Below are positions 43,765 through 53,582 of a DNA stretch of 64,000 nt, piece after piece. The position numbers were made by a program, and so were the translations under genes. Each line of letters starts with the position of its first letter. Positions within the stretch are counted from its first letter, which is position 1. This DNA comes from Spirochaetia bacterium. GTDB taxonomy: Bacteria; Spirochaetota; UBA4802; UBA5550. Under the pieces are notes generated by a model. It ran no database searches, was not told the DNA's origin, and saw only the letters and a list, made by a program, of their open reading frames with translations. The stretch lies in the NCBI GenBank assembly GCA_009885955.1, contig VFJS01000054.1, positions 62,001 to 126,000 of the forward strand, given 5' to 3'.

Positions 43765-43786
43765 CTTAAATATTAGAAGGAGGTTC

Positions 43787-43834
43787 ATGAAAAAAATTAG
43801 TATATTCCAACTGATGGTTCAGATGTCTAACTAA
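43787..43834 (+). CDS. Possible 15-residue leader peptide
   Basis: ATG with an excellent GGAGG four bases upstream, encoding MKKISIFQLMVQMSN. It lies 220 bp upstream of the fba start. A shorter repeat of its first codons (CATGAAAAAAATTAGT then TGA) occurs at about 43929. It may be a leader or chance; there is no run of a single amino acid typical of attenuators. Confidence 0.3.
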   Translation: MKKISIFQLMVQMSN

Positions 43835-44056
43835 TTAAAATGTTACAGGCAATATGCATTTTTTTTAAAAACGTTCATTAATTATCAGAATACCGCATTT
43901 TATGACAGTTTTCCCAAATAAGGGCCCGCATGAAAAAAATTAGTTGATTTTATTGACCTCATATCATATATATAATTATTCATATAATTAATAAAGCCTG
44001 AATGATGCTTATCCGGGTCATGCCGGCAACATTTCCACTGATAAAGGAGACCTTTT

Positions 44057-45019
44057 ATGATTAACTACAAAGATATCGGACTGGTTAACACCAGGGAACT
44101 ATTTAGAAAAGCGGTAACAGGGGGATATGCAATTCCCGCCTATAACTTCAACAATCTTGAACAGCTCCAGGCCATACTCATGGCCTGTGTTGAAACAAAG
44201 TCACCGGTTATTTTACAGGTGTCCTCCGGGGCCAGGAAATATGCGAACCAGACACTGCTCCGTTACATGGCAGAAGGCGCCACAAAATATGTCAAAGAGC
44301 TTGGCTATGAAATTCCCATAGTCCTGCACCTGGACCATGGCGATACATTTGAGCTTGCCAAGAGCTGCGTTGAGACCGGCTTCTCATCAGTCATGATTGA
44401 CGGTTCGCATCACAGCTATGAAAAAAATGTAGAACTCACGGCAAAGGTGGTTGAATACTGCCATAAGTACGATGTCACGGTAGAAGGCGAGCTGGGGGTC
44501 CTTGCCGGAGTAGAGGATGAAGTGAAAGCTGAGGCGCATGTTTACACACAGCCCGGTGAAGTTGAGGATTTTGTAAAAAAAACCGGCGTGGACAGCCTTG
44601 CCATTGCAATAGGGACCTCCCACGGCGCCCATAAATTCAAGCCGGGCCAGAAACCCGAGATAAAGCTCGACATTTTGGCCGAGATAGAAAAAAGGATACC
44701 CGGCTTCCCCATAGTGCTCCATGGGTCGTCATCGGTTCCCCAGGAGCTTGTAAAAATAATAAACAGTAACGGCGGCAAGATGAAAGATGCCATCGGCATA
44801 CCGGAAGATCAGCTGAGGCTTGCGGCAAAATCCGCCGTCTGCAAGATAAACATTGATTCCGACGGAAGGCTGGCCATGACAGCGGCAATACGGAAAGTCT
44901 TTACAGAAAAGCCCGATGAATTTGATCCCAGGAAATACCTGGGCCCGGCAAGGGATGCTTTAAAAGAGCTCTACATGCATAAGAATATTAATGTGCTGGG
45001 GTCAGCGGGGAAAGCATAA
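44057..45019 (+). CDS. fba: Class II fructose-bisphosphate aldolase
   Basis: A 320-residue zinc-dependent aldolase cleaving fructose 1,6-bisphosphate to two triose phosphates. Metal ligands in VLHLDHGDTFE (His near 96), the Asp region VMIDGSHH, VEGELGVLAGVEDE, AIGTSHGAHKF (His near 197) and VLHGSSSVP (His near 224) are all present. AAGGAGA lies six bases before the ATG. With the PPi-type phosphofructokinase at 40833 it covers central glycolysis, though the genes are 2 kb apart with leuB between. Confidence 0.95.
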   Translation: MINYKDIGLVNTRELFRKAVTGGYAIPAYNFNNLEQLQAILMACVETKSPVILQVSSGARKYANQTLLRYMAEGATKYVKELGYEIPIVLHLDHGDTFELAKSCVETGFSSVMIDGSHHSYEKNVELTAKVVEYCHKYDVTVEGELGVLAGVEDEVKAEAHVYTQPGEVEDFVKKTGVDSLAIAIGTSHGAHKFKPGQKPEIKLDILAEIEKRIPGFPIVLHGSSSVPQELVKIINSNGGKMKDAIGIPEDQLRLAAKSAVCKINIDSDGRLAMTAAIRKVFTEKPDEFDPRKYLGPARDALKELYMHKNINVLGSAGKA

Positions 45020-45021
45020 AC

Positions 45022-45597
45022 TCAATTCTTGCTAATACTCGAATATTTTACCAGGTAGCTCACCTTTTGTATTGTGGAATAATGAATCCAGCCACGAATA
45101 ATGGCATTCAAATCTTTTACAATCATCGGCGGTGGACGATGCCCCTTGTACTGCAGATATTCATGAATTTTTCCACGAATTTTCTTAACCGGCTTCGGAC
45201 TTGGCCCTATATACAGATACCTTAAAAGGTCTCCCCTTAATGTCATTATTTAAACGGAACTCAAAGCCCAGAAACTGAAATCCCTGCTTATCTTTGTTCA
45301 CATGCCATCACTCTTAACCCCGGTAGTCATTTCATCGTGCATCCGGTCTTTGCTTCCGGTGAAATCAGCGGGTTTCGCACATATCCGGCTGTCTCACCAT
45401 TACATTTGTGTAACGAGGCCTGCGTGTTCACTTTCGTTACGGCCTGCAAATTGATTTAAAAAGCTTCAACCTTTCCCGTCACCGGTCATGTTGTTTTATC
45501 ACCTCCCGAGTGAAAGACCAATTACTCGTGTCGGATTTCCACCGACTGGTATTTTCAGCGCCTTGTGGCAAATATTTCTTTGCCTTTTGAATTGTTT
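45022..45597 (-). pseudogene. Remnant of a group II intron (maturase end, frameshifted)
   Basis: The fragment 45022-45246 encodes the maturase-domain end: PKPVKKIRGKIHEYL and DLNAIIRGWIHYST. Just upstream, in another frame, is the reverse-transcriptase end FQFLGFEFRLNND, so a frameshift near 45240 separates them. The catalytic reverse-transcriptase part is missing. The remaining 290 bp are not coding; on the minus strand they contain CGTAACGAAAGTGAACACGC, like the 5' RNA of bacterial group II introns. No domain V is visible before fba ends. It is a dead, internally deleted element. Confidence 0.65.
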
Positions 45598-46569
45598 CTA
45601 AAACCATTTGTTCTTCACCACGTCCCGGGCATGATAGGTTATGATCATGTCTGCCCCGGCCCTGAAAATTGATGTGAGTATTTCAACCGTGAGGCGCTGT
45701 TCATCCCCGTATCCCAGTTTCCCCATTGCCTTCACCATGGAGTATTCGCCGCTTACGTTATAGGCGCAGACCGGGACATCCGCCATATCCTTCACCGTTT
45801 TTATGATATCAAGATAGGAGAGAGCCGGTTTTACCATGACAATGTCCGCCCCCTCTTCAATGTCTGTATGTACCTCCTTCCCTGCCTCAATGGAGTTGCG
45901 CGGGTCCATCTGGTAGCTCTTCCTGTCTCCGAACTGGGGTGTGCTGCCTGCCGCATCCCTGAAGGGCCCGTAAAAGGCGGAACAGTATTTCGCGGCATAG
46001 GACATGACAGGGGTGTCCTGGAACCCTGCCGAGTCAAGGGATTCCCGTATGGCCAGAACCCTCCCGTCCATCATGTCCGACGGTGCAACCATTCCGGCAC
46101 CGGCCTCGGCATGGGACAGGGCTGTCCTGGCAAGGAGTTCCAGTGTCGGATCATTCAGTACTTCGCCATCACTGACGATGCCGCAATGCCCATGGCTTGT
46201 GAATTCACACAGGCAGACATCGGTAATGATGAGGAGACCGGGGAGGTTCTTTTTAAGCTCACGGACCGCCTTCTGGACAATGCCATTTTTCGAATATGCC
46301 TCAGAACCCGTTTCATCCTTTTTATCCGGGATGCCGAAGAGGAGCAGGGAACGAATCCCCATCTTATAATCCGACTCGGCGTCTTTCAGGAGATTGTCTA
46401 TTGATACCCTGTTAATGCCCGGCATGGAGCCGATGGGCTCAATTTTTTTTGAGCCTTCACATACAAAATGGGGCATGATAAGTTTCTTTGAGTCGAGGAC
46501 TGTCTCAGCTGCCAGGTCCCGTATGATATTGTTCTTCCTGAGCCTTCTCGGCCTGTGTATCAGATCCAT
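45598..46569 (-). CDS. hemB: Delta-aminolevulinate dehydratase (porphobilinogen synthase)
   Basis: A 323-residue HemB that joins two 5-aminolevulinates into porphobilinogen. The zinc-site cysteines are in DVCLCEFTSHGHCG near 115-125, the Schiff-base lysine in DIVMVKPALSYLDI near 245, and the conserved MVAPSDMMDGRV near 160. I place the start at the ATG at 46569 because GGAGG lies six bases upstream; a longer reading to 46608 lacks a ribosome-binding site. It is the last haem gene of the minus-strand cluster, after a 230-bp gap with a repeat. Confidence 0.96.
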   Translation of the reverse strand: MDLIHRPRRLRKNNIIRDLAAETVLDSKKLIMPHFVCEGSKKIEPIGSMPGINRVSIDNLLKDAESDYKMGIRSLLLFGIPDKKDETGSEAYSKNGIVQKAVRELKKNLPGLLIITDVCLCEFTSHGHCGIVSDGEVLNDPTLELLARTALSHAEAGAGMVAPSDMMDGRVLAIRESLDSAGFQDTPVMSYAAKYCSAFYGPFRDAAGSTPQFGDRKSYQMDPRNSIEAGKEVHTDIEEGADIVMVKPALSYLDIIKTVKDMADVPVCAYNVSGEYSMVKAMGKLGYGDEQRLTVEILTSIFRAGADMIITYHARDVVKNKWF

Positions 46570-46628
46570 CTCAACCTCCGGGTAAAAAAAATCAGTATCC
46601 CCCCACATACATGGTGTCCAATTAGGCA

Positions 46629-46735
46629 GCCACAGAGACGCAGAGGCACAGAGTATATTATAATTTTACTCAATACTTTTAATCTATCATTTATACATTT
46701 ATTGCTGCTTCTCCGTGTCTCAGTGCCTCTGTGGC
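46629..46735. repeat. Inverted repeat of the CACAGAGACGCAGAGGC family
   Basis: Left arm GCCACAGAGACGCAGAGGCA from 46629 and right arm TGCCTCTGTGGC ending 46735 are complementary, with about 60 bp of AT-rich DNA between. A diverged relative is at 28009-28193. It lies between cobA/hemD and hemB. Confidence 0.7.
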
Positions 46736-46799
46736 AAATCTTATTTTTATTGTTTGGATACCCCCAATAAAGAAGGGCAATAAATTCCGGCTAATAGAT

Positions 46800-48293
46800 C
46801 TACAGTTTCGTGTGATATTCCACTATTGCCTGTACCAGCCCGTCTATGGTATATTCCTTTGCCACTATCTGCGGCTCATACCCATGCTCCTTCACGGTCT
46901 TCGCGGTCACCGGCCCAATGCAGGCCAGAATTGCTCTTGTTTCCGGTACTATGGAAAAAAAATTATTTACCGTGGAGGAACTGGTAAAGGTAATAATATC
47001 GGCAGAACCGGTTTTCTGAACCTTCTCCGCAGATATGTCACCTGGCTTTCCCGCCCTGTATATGTGTATCCTTTCAACATCGGCTCCCATGGCTCTGAGA
47101 CCTTCGGCCAGTGTGTACCGTGCGTCTTCCGAACAGGGAAGCAGTATTTTTTTGCCGCTGAGCCCGGCCATTACCGACTCTTCCAGCAGGCTCTCGGCCA
47201 CATATTCCTTGGGCGTCATATCGGGCTTCAGCCCGTACTTAATCAGCTCATCGCCCGTGGCAGGGCCGATAACCGCGATCCTGGCATTTCCCAAAACCCT
47301 TACATCGCGCCCCTTTTTAAAAAGCACATCAAAAAAAATATTCACGGCATTCTGCGATGTGAAATATATCCAGTCAAAACTTCCGATACTGTCAACAGCT
47401 CTTTCAATTTCAGACAGGTCGTCCAGGGGTTTAATATCAATTGTGGGAAACTCAATAACCTCGGCCCCGTAGGACGAAAGTTTTTTTGAAAGGGCTGAAG
47501 CCTGCGCCCTTGTTCGCGTGACAACAACTTTCCTTCCGAAAAGGGGGAGTGTGTCAAACCATCTGAGTTTATCCCTTAGCTTCACAACATGTCCGATTAC
47601 AATAATTGAAGGGGGCTTGATATTTTCTCTCTCAACAATGTCAGCAATGTCGGCCAGGGTACCCTGGGCAACCCTCTGGCAGGGCATTGTCCCCCAGGAT
47701 ATGTAGGCAACAGGCGTCGCGGCCGGGAATTTCTTCTCATTGATGAGAGATGAGGATATATGGGCCAGGTTCCTGCTCCCCATGAGGAAAACGTATGTCC
47801 TGTCCGGGTCATATCCGGGAAAATTAATATCAACAATTTCGCCGGCATCCATTCTCCTGTGACCGGTGATCACTTCTATCGCATTCGAATAATCCCTGTG
47901 GGTCAGGGGAATACCTGCATAGGCAGGGGCTGAGTAAAAAGATGACACTCCCGGAATTATGGAGAAGGGGATGCCCGAATTGACCAGTTCCCCGGCTTCT
48001 TCACCTCCGCGGCCGAAAATAAAGGGGTCGCCGCCCTTGAGGCGCACAACGACCTTCCCCTCTTTTGCCCTGGATATCATGAGTCCGGAAATTGTCTCCT
48101 GGGGAAGGGTATGATAGCTTCCTTTCTTCCCGACATAGATCTTCTCACAGGTGTAATGTTCAATGAGCGCGGGATTCGCAAGGTAGTCGTATATAATGCA
48201 GTCGGCCCCGGCAAGGGCGTCAAGGGCCTTTACCGTAATCAGGCCCGGGTCTCCGGGGCCTGCCCCGACAAGGTAGACGAAACCTCTTTTCAT
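46800..48293 (-). CDS. cobA/hemD: Uroporphyrinogen-III methyltransferase / uroporphyrinogen-III synthase fusion
   Basis: A 497-residue two-domain protein. Residues 1-245 are the SAM-dependent methyltransferase (CobA/SUMT): VYLVGAGPGDPGLITVKAL, VVRLKGGDPFIFGRGGEEA and PVAYISWGTMPCQRV. Residues 255-497 are uroporphyrinogen-III synthase (HemD), starting LFGRKVVVTRTRAQ, with ADIITFTSSSTVNNF near the end. The fusion makes uroporphyrinogen III from hydroxymethylbilane and can divert it to precorrin-2 for sirohaem or cobalamin. It overlaps hemC by four bases. Confidence 0.94.
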   Translation of the reverse strand: MKRGFVYLVGAGPGDPGLITVKALDALAGADCIIYDYLANPALIEHYTCEKIYVGKKGSYHTLPQETISGLMISRAKEGKVVVRLKGGDPFIFGRGGEEAGELVNSGIPFSIIPGVSSFYSAPAYAGIPLTHRDYSNAIEVITGHRRMDAGEIVDINFPGYDPDRTYVFLMGSRNLAHISSSLINEKKFPAATPVAYISWGTMPCQRVAQGTLADIADIVERENIKPPSIIVIGHVVKLRDKLRWFDTLPLFGRKVVVTRTRAQASALSKKLSSYGAEVIEFPTIDIKPLDDLSEIERAVDSIGSFDWIYFTSQNAVNIFFDVLFKKGRDVRVLGNARIAVIGPATGDELIKYGLKPDMTPKEYVAESLLEESVMAGLSGKKILLPCSEDARYTLAEGLRAMGADVERIHIYRAGKPGDISAEKVQKTGSADIITFTSSSTVNNFFSIVPETRAILACIGPVTAKTVKEHGYEPQIVAKEYTIDGLVQAIVEYHTKL

Positions 48294-49192
48294 ATGAGGC
48301 TGTCCGCTCCCCTTTCCTTTAATATGCGGGCAAGTTCAGCGCCTATGACATCAGGGTCTTCCCCTTTGATCCTATCGCGCAGAGATTTCTTCCCGTCTGT
48401 CGATGCAATGATTCCTTCGAGGTCGATGATTTTCCCTGTTATAATTGCCAGGGAGCCAAGGGGGATATGACACCCTCCGCCGAAGTGCCTCAAAAATGAG
48501 CGCTCGGCATATGTAGCAAGATAACTGTCAGCATGGTTCAGGGACGCCACCGCTTTCCTGGTCGCCTCATCATCCTTCCTGGTCTGGAGCCCCAGGGCGC
48601 CCTGTGCCGGGGCCGGGAGAAATAGGTCGAAAGGGATGATAAACTGTTTGAGGCCCGATACATCAAGTCCGAGCCTCTTAATACCCGCATGGGCAAGGAC
48701 TATTGCATCATATTCACCTTCACCAAGTTTTCTCAAACGCGTATTCACATTCCCCCTGAGGGCCTTCACTTCCAGGTCGGGCCTGGAATGTTTAAGCTGA
48801 GCCAGCCTCCTGAGAGAACTTGTCCCGACGATACTCCCTTTTTTTACCGGAATTATGCCGGAAGAATCATAGGCGCTGCCGCTTATGAGAAGCATGTCCG
48901 ACGGGTCCTCCCTCTCAGGTACGGCCGCCAGGACAAGTTCAGGCACGCTGTCGGTGGGGAGGTCTTTGAGGGAATGGACTGCAAGGTCCACGCTGTTGTC
49001 AAGAAGGGCTGCCTCAATCTCCTTTGTGAAAAACCCCTTCCCTTCCATTTTTTCAAAGGAAACATTCTGAATGCTGTCCCCCTTTGTCTTTATGATAACA
49101 ATCTCGGTCTTATCCCTTCCTAAAAGGCCGGATATGTGCTCTGCCTGCCACAGTGCAAGCTGGCTTCCCCTCGTTCCAATTCTTATTTTCAT
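48290..49192 (-). CDS. hemC: Porphobilinogen deaminase (hydroxymethylbilane synthase)
   Basis: A 300-residue HemC that polymerises four porphobilinogens. N-terminal IRIGTRGSQLALWQA, SLKDLPTD near 82, VGTSSLRRLAQLKHSRPDLE near 128-147, RGNVNTRLRKL, and the cofactor-binding cysteine in HFGGGCHIPLG near 242. It lies between hemA (31 bp upstream) and cobA/hemD (four-base overlap). Confidence 0.96.
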   Translation of the reverse strand: MKIRIGTRGSQLALWQAEHISGLLGRDKTEIVIIKTKGDSIQNVSFEKMEGKGFFTKEIEAALLDNSVDLAVHSLKDLPTDSVPELVLAAVPEREDPSDMLLISGSAYDSSGIIPVKKGSIVGTSSLRRLAQLKHSRPDLEVKALRGNVNTRLRKLGEGEYDAIVLAHAGIKRLGLDVSGLKQFIIPFDLFLPAPAQGALGLQTRKDDEATRKAVASLNHADSYLATYAERSFLRHFGGGCHIPLGSLAIITGKIIDLEGIIASTDGKKSLRDRIKGEDPDVIGAELARILKERGADSLI

Positions 49193-49223
49193 TATACATC
49201 CGTATCAGTTAAATTTTCCGGTG

Positions 49224-50546
49224 TTACCGGATGGCGCCCTTTCCGAAAAGATCCTCTACAATCCTGACATTGTCCTTCATGCTCTTCTTCTCCTTTTCAT
49301 TGCCCGCGTCAAGGTTTCTGAGATACATAATGGGGTTGTGCAGGGTCTTTGTCATTATCTGGTTCGTAAGATCCTCTATAATATTGAAGTCCTCTTCGGT
49401 GAGGTGCTTCAGCCTCTTTCTCCTGTATTTTATCAGCTCATTTACCCTGATCTCCTCAAACTTCTGCTGGATGTTCACAATGACCGGGACAACAAAAAGG
49501 CCCTCATACCATTTATAGAATTCGTCAACATCAGCCTCGATGAGCTCTTTTGCAAGCTCTACTTCGCGAAGCCGGTTTTTAAGATTCTCATCTGCAATGG
49601 TCTGCAGGTCATCAACGTTATACAGGAATATGTTGTCCAGCCTGCCGGTTGCCGGATCTATGCTCCGGGGAATTGCAATGTCGATCATAAAAAGGGGCTG
49701 GCCGTTTTTGCCCTTTACGATCTCCCTCCCCTGTTCCTGGCTTATGATGAAATCCGGCGTCGATATGGATGATATTATTATATCCGCGGATATTGCGGCA
49801 GCGGGTATATCGGTGAGTGCAATGATATGGGCTTCCCTGTTTATCCCGCCTGCTATCCTCTCGGCATTATGGAAAGACCTGTTTGCAAGATATATCTCCT
49901 TGATGTTGTATTTTGTAAGGTACTTTAATATGAGTTCCCCCATTTCGCCTGCGCCTATGAGCAGAACTTTTCTCTCGGAAATGTCCTCGAAAACTTTTTT
50001 GGCTAATTCCGTGGCGATATAAGCCACGGAAAGGGGGTTGCGGGCAATCTCCGTTTCAGTCCTCACCTTTTTCGCTGTTTTAAATGAGTAGTGGAAAAGC
50101 CTGTTCAGAACCTGGCCGGTCCTCTTCTCCTTTGACGACTTCCTGTAGGCATCCTTCATCTGCCCCAGTATCTCATCCTCTCCGACAACCAGGGAGTCCA
50201 GGGACGAAGTCACGGTGAGTACGTGGATAATCACATCTTTGGAATACTTTTTATACAGGATGCTTTCAAAATCCTTTCTCGGGAGATCCGAAATCTCTTC
50301 GAGCGCTCTTAAAATAGAGTCAAGGGCCTTCTCCATGTCATTTGACGCGAAATAAATCTCAACGCGGTTACAGGTGGATACGCAGACCGATTCGGCCAGG
50401 CCCTCTCCATGGAGCCTGTTCATATATTGAGTGATCTTCTCATCATTCAGAGAAAATTTTTCCCTGAGTTCCACCGGGGCAGTCTTGTGGTTCATTCCCA
50501 GAAGCCCGATTTCCGGGATGCTTTCCCTGTTTAGTTTCTTATTCAT
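49224..50546 (-). CDS. hemA: Glutamyl-tRNA reductase
   Basis: A 440-residue HemA that reduces glutamyl-tRNA to glutamate-1-semialdehyde, the committed step of C5 haem synthesis. LLGMNHKTAPVELREKF at the start, the catalytic cysteine in VCVSTCNRVEIYF near 57, the NADPH domain VLLIGAGEMGELILKYL near 190, and a C-terminal dimerisation helix. It directly follows hemX (two bases), like the hemAX pair of Bacillus but in reverse order. Confidence 0.96.
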   Translation of the reverse strand: MNKKLNRESIPEIGLLGMNHKTAPVELREKFSLNDEKITQYMNRLHGEGLAESVCVSTCNRVEIYFASNDMEKALDSILRALEEISDLPRKDFESILYKKYSKDVIIHVLTVTSSLDSLVVGEDEILGQMKDAYRKSSKEKRTGQVLNRLFHYSFKTAKKVRTETEIARNPLSVAYIATELAKKVFEDISERKVLLIGAGEMGELILKYLTKYNIKEIYLANRSFHNAERIAGGINREAHIIALTDIPAAAISADIIISSISTPDFIISQEQGREIVKGKNGQPLFMIDIAIPRSIDPATGRLDNIFLYNVDDLQTIADENLKNRLREVELAKELIEADVDEFYKWYEGLFVVPVIVNIQQKFEEIRVNELIKYRRKRLKHLTEEDFNIIEDLTNQIMTKTLHNPIMYLRNLDAGNEKEKKSMKDNVRIVEDLFGKGAIR

Positions 50547-50548
50547 TG

Positions 50549-51403
50549 CTATTTAAAACCATGAAAACCTTTTGTGATAAAAATATTTGTAAAAATAAAC
50601 AGGGACATTATTATTATGAACATTCCAAGATTTATGATGTTGATCTTGTGGGACACAATCTTTTTCAAACGCCTTAAAATGAATATGCCGAATATGACGG
50701 CCCAGGAAAAAAAGATATGGGCCTCTTTCGCGGTTCCGAGAAAAACAGTATTATAGGCCATCATGGTCATGGTGAGCCCGAGGATAATGCCGATTGAGAG
50801 GAGGTAGAGCGACCTGGTGATAGACCAGCTGTTGAATTTTTCCACAGATTCCAGGTTCGGCAGTTTGTACATCAGCTTCATAGATGTCTTTTTCCTTAAC
50901 TGGATCTCCATGGCGATGTAGAGTATGGAACCGACAAAGCTGAGGAAAAAAAAGAGTTCCCCGGCCACGGTGAAAAATATGTGGGCAGTGACGAAATGGT
51001 TCATCACCACCATGTTTTCGGCATTGAGCATAACCTTTCTCGGAGACTCTATAAAGGGGGCAGACACAATAAGTATCATTGTTATGAAGGGAAGTATGAT
51101 TACAATGAAGGATTTCCATTGATTCTTCCACTTTGAAAAAAATAGGTAGAACAGCAGCAGGGTCAGGGACAGGGCTAACATATAGAAAAAACCCCATATG
51201 CTTGAAACAATGCTCTCAAACCCGCTTCCGGGCGAGTAATACACCCTGGCAAATCCCAGGCACAACTCTATGGGAAGCGCGGCAAAAAAAATATACTTTA
51301 CCGCGGGAAAATACCTGTCCTCATCGGTTTTGAGCGATAGAACGCTGAAAACAGAAGCTGAAAGAAACAGGATAACAGTTGCCCAGAATATTAAATAGAA
51401 CAT
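50549..51403 (-). CDS. hemX: HemX/CcsA-like membrane protein
   Basis: A 284-residue integral membrane protein with about eight helices and conserved-type histidines in MNHFVTAHIFF and KEAHIFFSWAVIFGIF. It belongs to the cytochrome c assembly superfamily but lacks the WGxxWxWD haem-handling motif found in CcmC, CcmF and CcsA. In Bacillus, HemX next to hemA lowers HemA levels; its place between ccmF and hemA suits this. I start at the ATG at 51403, which follows the ccmF stop by one base. A longer frame to 51517 would overlap ccmF. Confidence 0.8.
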   Translation of the reverse strand: MFYLIFWATVILFLSASVFSVLSLKTDEDRYFPAVKYIFFAALPIELCLGFARVYYSPGSGFESIVSSIWGFFYMLALSLTLLLFYLFFSKWKNQWKSFIVIILPFITMILIVSAPFIESPRKVMLNAENMVVMNHFVTAHIFFTVAGELFFFLSFVGSILYIAMEIQLRKKTSMKLMYKLPNLESVEKFNSWSITRSLYLLSIGIILGLTMTMMAYNTVFLGTAKEAHIFFSWAVIFGIFILRRLKKIVSHKINIINLGMFIIIMSLFIFTNIFITKGFHGFK

Positions 51404-51404
51404 C

Positions 51405-53582
51405 TTATTTAGCTGCGGCTTCAGCCTGCCTGTATCGAATGAATCCCACCGTGCTCCCTGCAGTGATGAGAACAGTCCCGAGCCATACAAGCCATATGAA
51501 CCTCTTGTTTGAAACATTCACTATTACGCTGTCAGGAATTCCTGGCGACTTTGAGTCAGAACTGACATGAAGAAGTATCTTCTCCTGGCTTGGATTTATT
51601 CCTGCCAGAGATACAATCCTCTCGGTCCCGGGAATTTTTACGTCAATTGTATTTCCCTCAGTCCTGTTAATCTTTTTCCCAGGTGAGAGCCTGTGCCCGT
51701 TTACCAGAAGATTAGCATACACCTGGGGCTCGGCATCGTTTATTTTTCTCTGGTCAAAGCCGAGGAATATCACTGTCACTCCGCTTATAACCTTTGTCTC
51801 ATTCTTCCCTATGACGCCTGTTTCTTCATGGTCATGGGAACCCTCTTCAAATTTTTCAGGGATGATATAAATATCATTAAAAAAACCGTATATAATGTAG
51901 GGCTCGCGGTAGAGGGAATTTGACTTTTCCTGCATATAAAACTTGGTTTTAACATCCATTACTTTTACCCCGTCCTTCACGGTAAAGACCATGGATGACT
52001 TTTTTTCATTTGTAAATCCGTTGAACCGGATATCAACTGAGCCTACCCTCTCGGATCTTCCCTTGAATATCTTTTTTTGATCAGAAACGGAATGTATGTT
52101 CGATGACACGGCCCCGACGACCAGTACCCCGAGACCGATATGCGCTATCCGGGAAGCAAGGACTGCAGGCTTCTTGAGTTTTATCAAATCAAAAATGTAT
52201 CGGGCAATCACAAAACATCCCACTGCGGTAAAAACATAGGCTATGAAGCGTGTCGTATGAAACATATTAAAGAAAACGGCCGCGGTAATTGAACAGATAA
52301 AAATTATTATATCCGTGGTTTTAACCACGCTCTTTGAAAGAAGGGACATGGTTGACAGCACCATGAGCGAAAGTATTAAAAGTACAAAGGGTATTGAAAG
52401 GCTGTTGTAATATCCCTCGGTTACTGATGAGGCCTTTGCCATTAAAATGCCGGTTATGATAGGCATGGAGGTTCCAATAAGGATGAGAAGTGTAAAGACT
52501 CCAAGGCTTATGAGGCCGTAAACAAGCAGGGTATCCCATCCGAAAATGTTCTGGTCCATTGGCTTTGACTTGATCTCCCGCGCCCTGAAAAAGAACAGGG
52601 CCCAGGAAAACAGGTTGAGTATGACAAGAAAAGTGAGCAGGTATATCCCGATTATCGAATCACCGAAGGAATGGACGGAAAAATTGGCAAGGACACCGCT
52701 CCTCGTAAGATATGTGCTGAAAAATACCAGAATGATGTAGAGGAGAGAGGATATGATATTGGTTCTGACAAGGATCTTCTTCCTCCTCTGAAGAAGGAGG
52801 CCGTGAAAAAGGATAAGCCCCACGAGCCATGGGATAAGGGATGAATTCTCAACGGGATCCCATCCCCAGTATCCTCCCCATCCGAGAACGGTATAGGCCC
52901 AATAGCCGCCCAAAAAAATCCCGATTCCCAGGGTAACAAAGCTGAAGAGCACCCATTTATATGACCTGTCCACCCAGACGTCATATTCCTTGCGGATAAG
53001 GGCCCTTACCGTGTAGGCAAAGGGAATGGATGCAGAAGCATAGCCCATGAAAAGAAGCGGGGGATGGATTACCATCCAGGGATCAATGAGAAGGGGATTC
53101 AGGCCTGAGCCGTCTGCAGGGATGACGCCCGGCCTTGCATTGGGGTTATTCTCCCAGATATAGGCAAAAGGGCTGTCCTGCATGAGGACAAGCAGTATGA
53201 AAAACTGTGTAACAAGAACAACGAGCATAAGGATCCCTTCATCCTTTTCATTCTTCCTGATGACATAGAGCCCGAAGATATTAAGAAGAAGAACCCAGAG
53301 AAGAAAACTCCCGGACTGCCCTGCCCAGACAGCTGAAAGAAGGTAGTACCATTCAAGCTCCCTTGATGAGTATCCGTATACATAGGAGTAGCGGAAATCG
53401 TTGTTTAGAAAGGCAATGGTCAGCAGGATATACGCCAGGGAGAGGAAAAAAAATGAGCCGTAGTAAAAAGCCCTGGAAAGTTTAATATCAAATATATTTC
53501 CATTAATGCTCTTATAATAGAAAATGATTGAACCAAAGGAAACAATAAGCGCCAGTGTTATGATAATACTCCCGACATTCAT
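51405..53582 (-). CDS. ccmF: Cytochrome c haem lyase subunit CcmF
   Basis: A 725-residue polytopic CcmF, which attaches haem to apocytochrome c. The haem-handling tryptophan motif GWGGYWGWDPVENSSLIPWL lies near 240, with flanking histidines (MVIHPPLLFMGY near 170; HGLLLQ). About 15 membrane helices and a periplasmic domain near 510-690. The start overlaps the ccmE stop by one base. No ccmH/ccmG gene follows. Confidence 0.95.
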   Translation of the reverse strand: MNVGSIIITLALIVSFGSIIFYYKSINGNIFDIKLSRAFYYGSFFFLSLAYILLTIAFLNNDFRYSYVYGYSSRELEWYYLLSAVWAGQSGSFLLWVLLLNIFGLYVIRKNEKDEGILMLVVLVTQFFILLVLMQDSPFAYIWENNPNARPGVIPADGSGLNPLLIDPWMVIHPPLLFMGYASASIPFAYTVRALIRKEYDVWVDRSYKWVLFSFVTLGIGIFLGGYWAYTVLGWGGYWGWDPVENSSLIPWLVGLILFHGLLLQRRKKILVRTNIISSLLYIILVFFSTYLTRSGVLANFSVHSFGDSIIGIYLLTFLVILNLFSWALFFFRAREIKSKPMDQNIFGWDTLLVYGLISLGVFTLLILIGTSMPIITGILMAKASSVTEGYYNSLSIPFVLLILSLMVLSTMSLLSKSVVKTTDIIIFICSITAAVFFNMFHTTRFIAYVFTAVGCFVIARYIFDLIKLKKPAVLASRIAHIGLGVLVVGAVSSNIHSVSDQKKIFKGRSERVGSVDIRFNGFTNEKKSSMVFTVKDGVKVMDVKTKFYMQEKSNSLYREPYIIYGFFNDIYIIPEKFEEGSHDHEETGVIGKNETKVISGVTVIFLGFDQRKINDAEPQVYANLLVNGHRLSPGKKINRTEGNTIDVKIPGTERIVSLAGINPSQEKILLHVSSDSKSPGIPDSVIVNVSNKRFIWLVWLGTVLITAGSTVGFIRYRQAEAAAK

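Noticed and set aside
46731-47489. 252-codon plus-strand frame opposite cobA/hemD
   Set aside because: Antisense shadow of a well-conserved enzyme; its start lies in a repeat-containing gap and no family is recognised.
50549-51403. CcsA haem lyase of System II
   Set aside because: No WGxxWxWD motif and no ResB partner; the hemA neighbour and CcmABCEF favour HemX.
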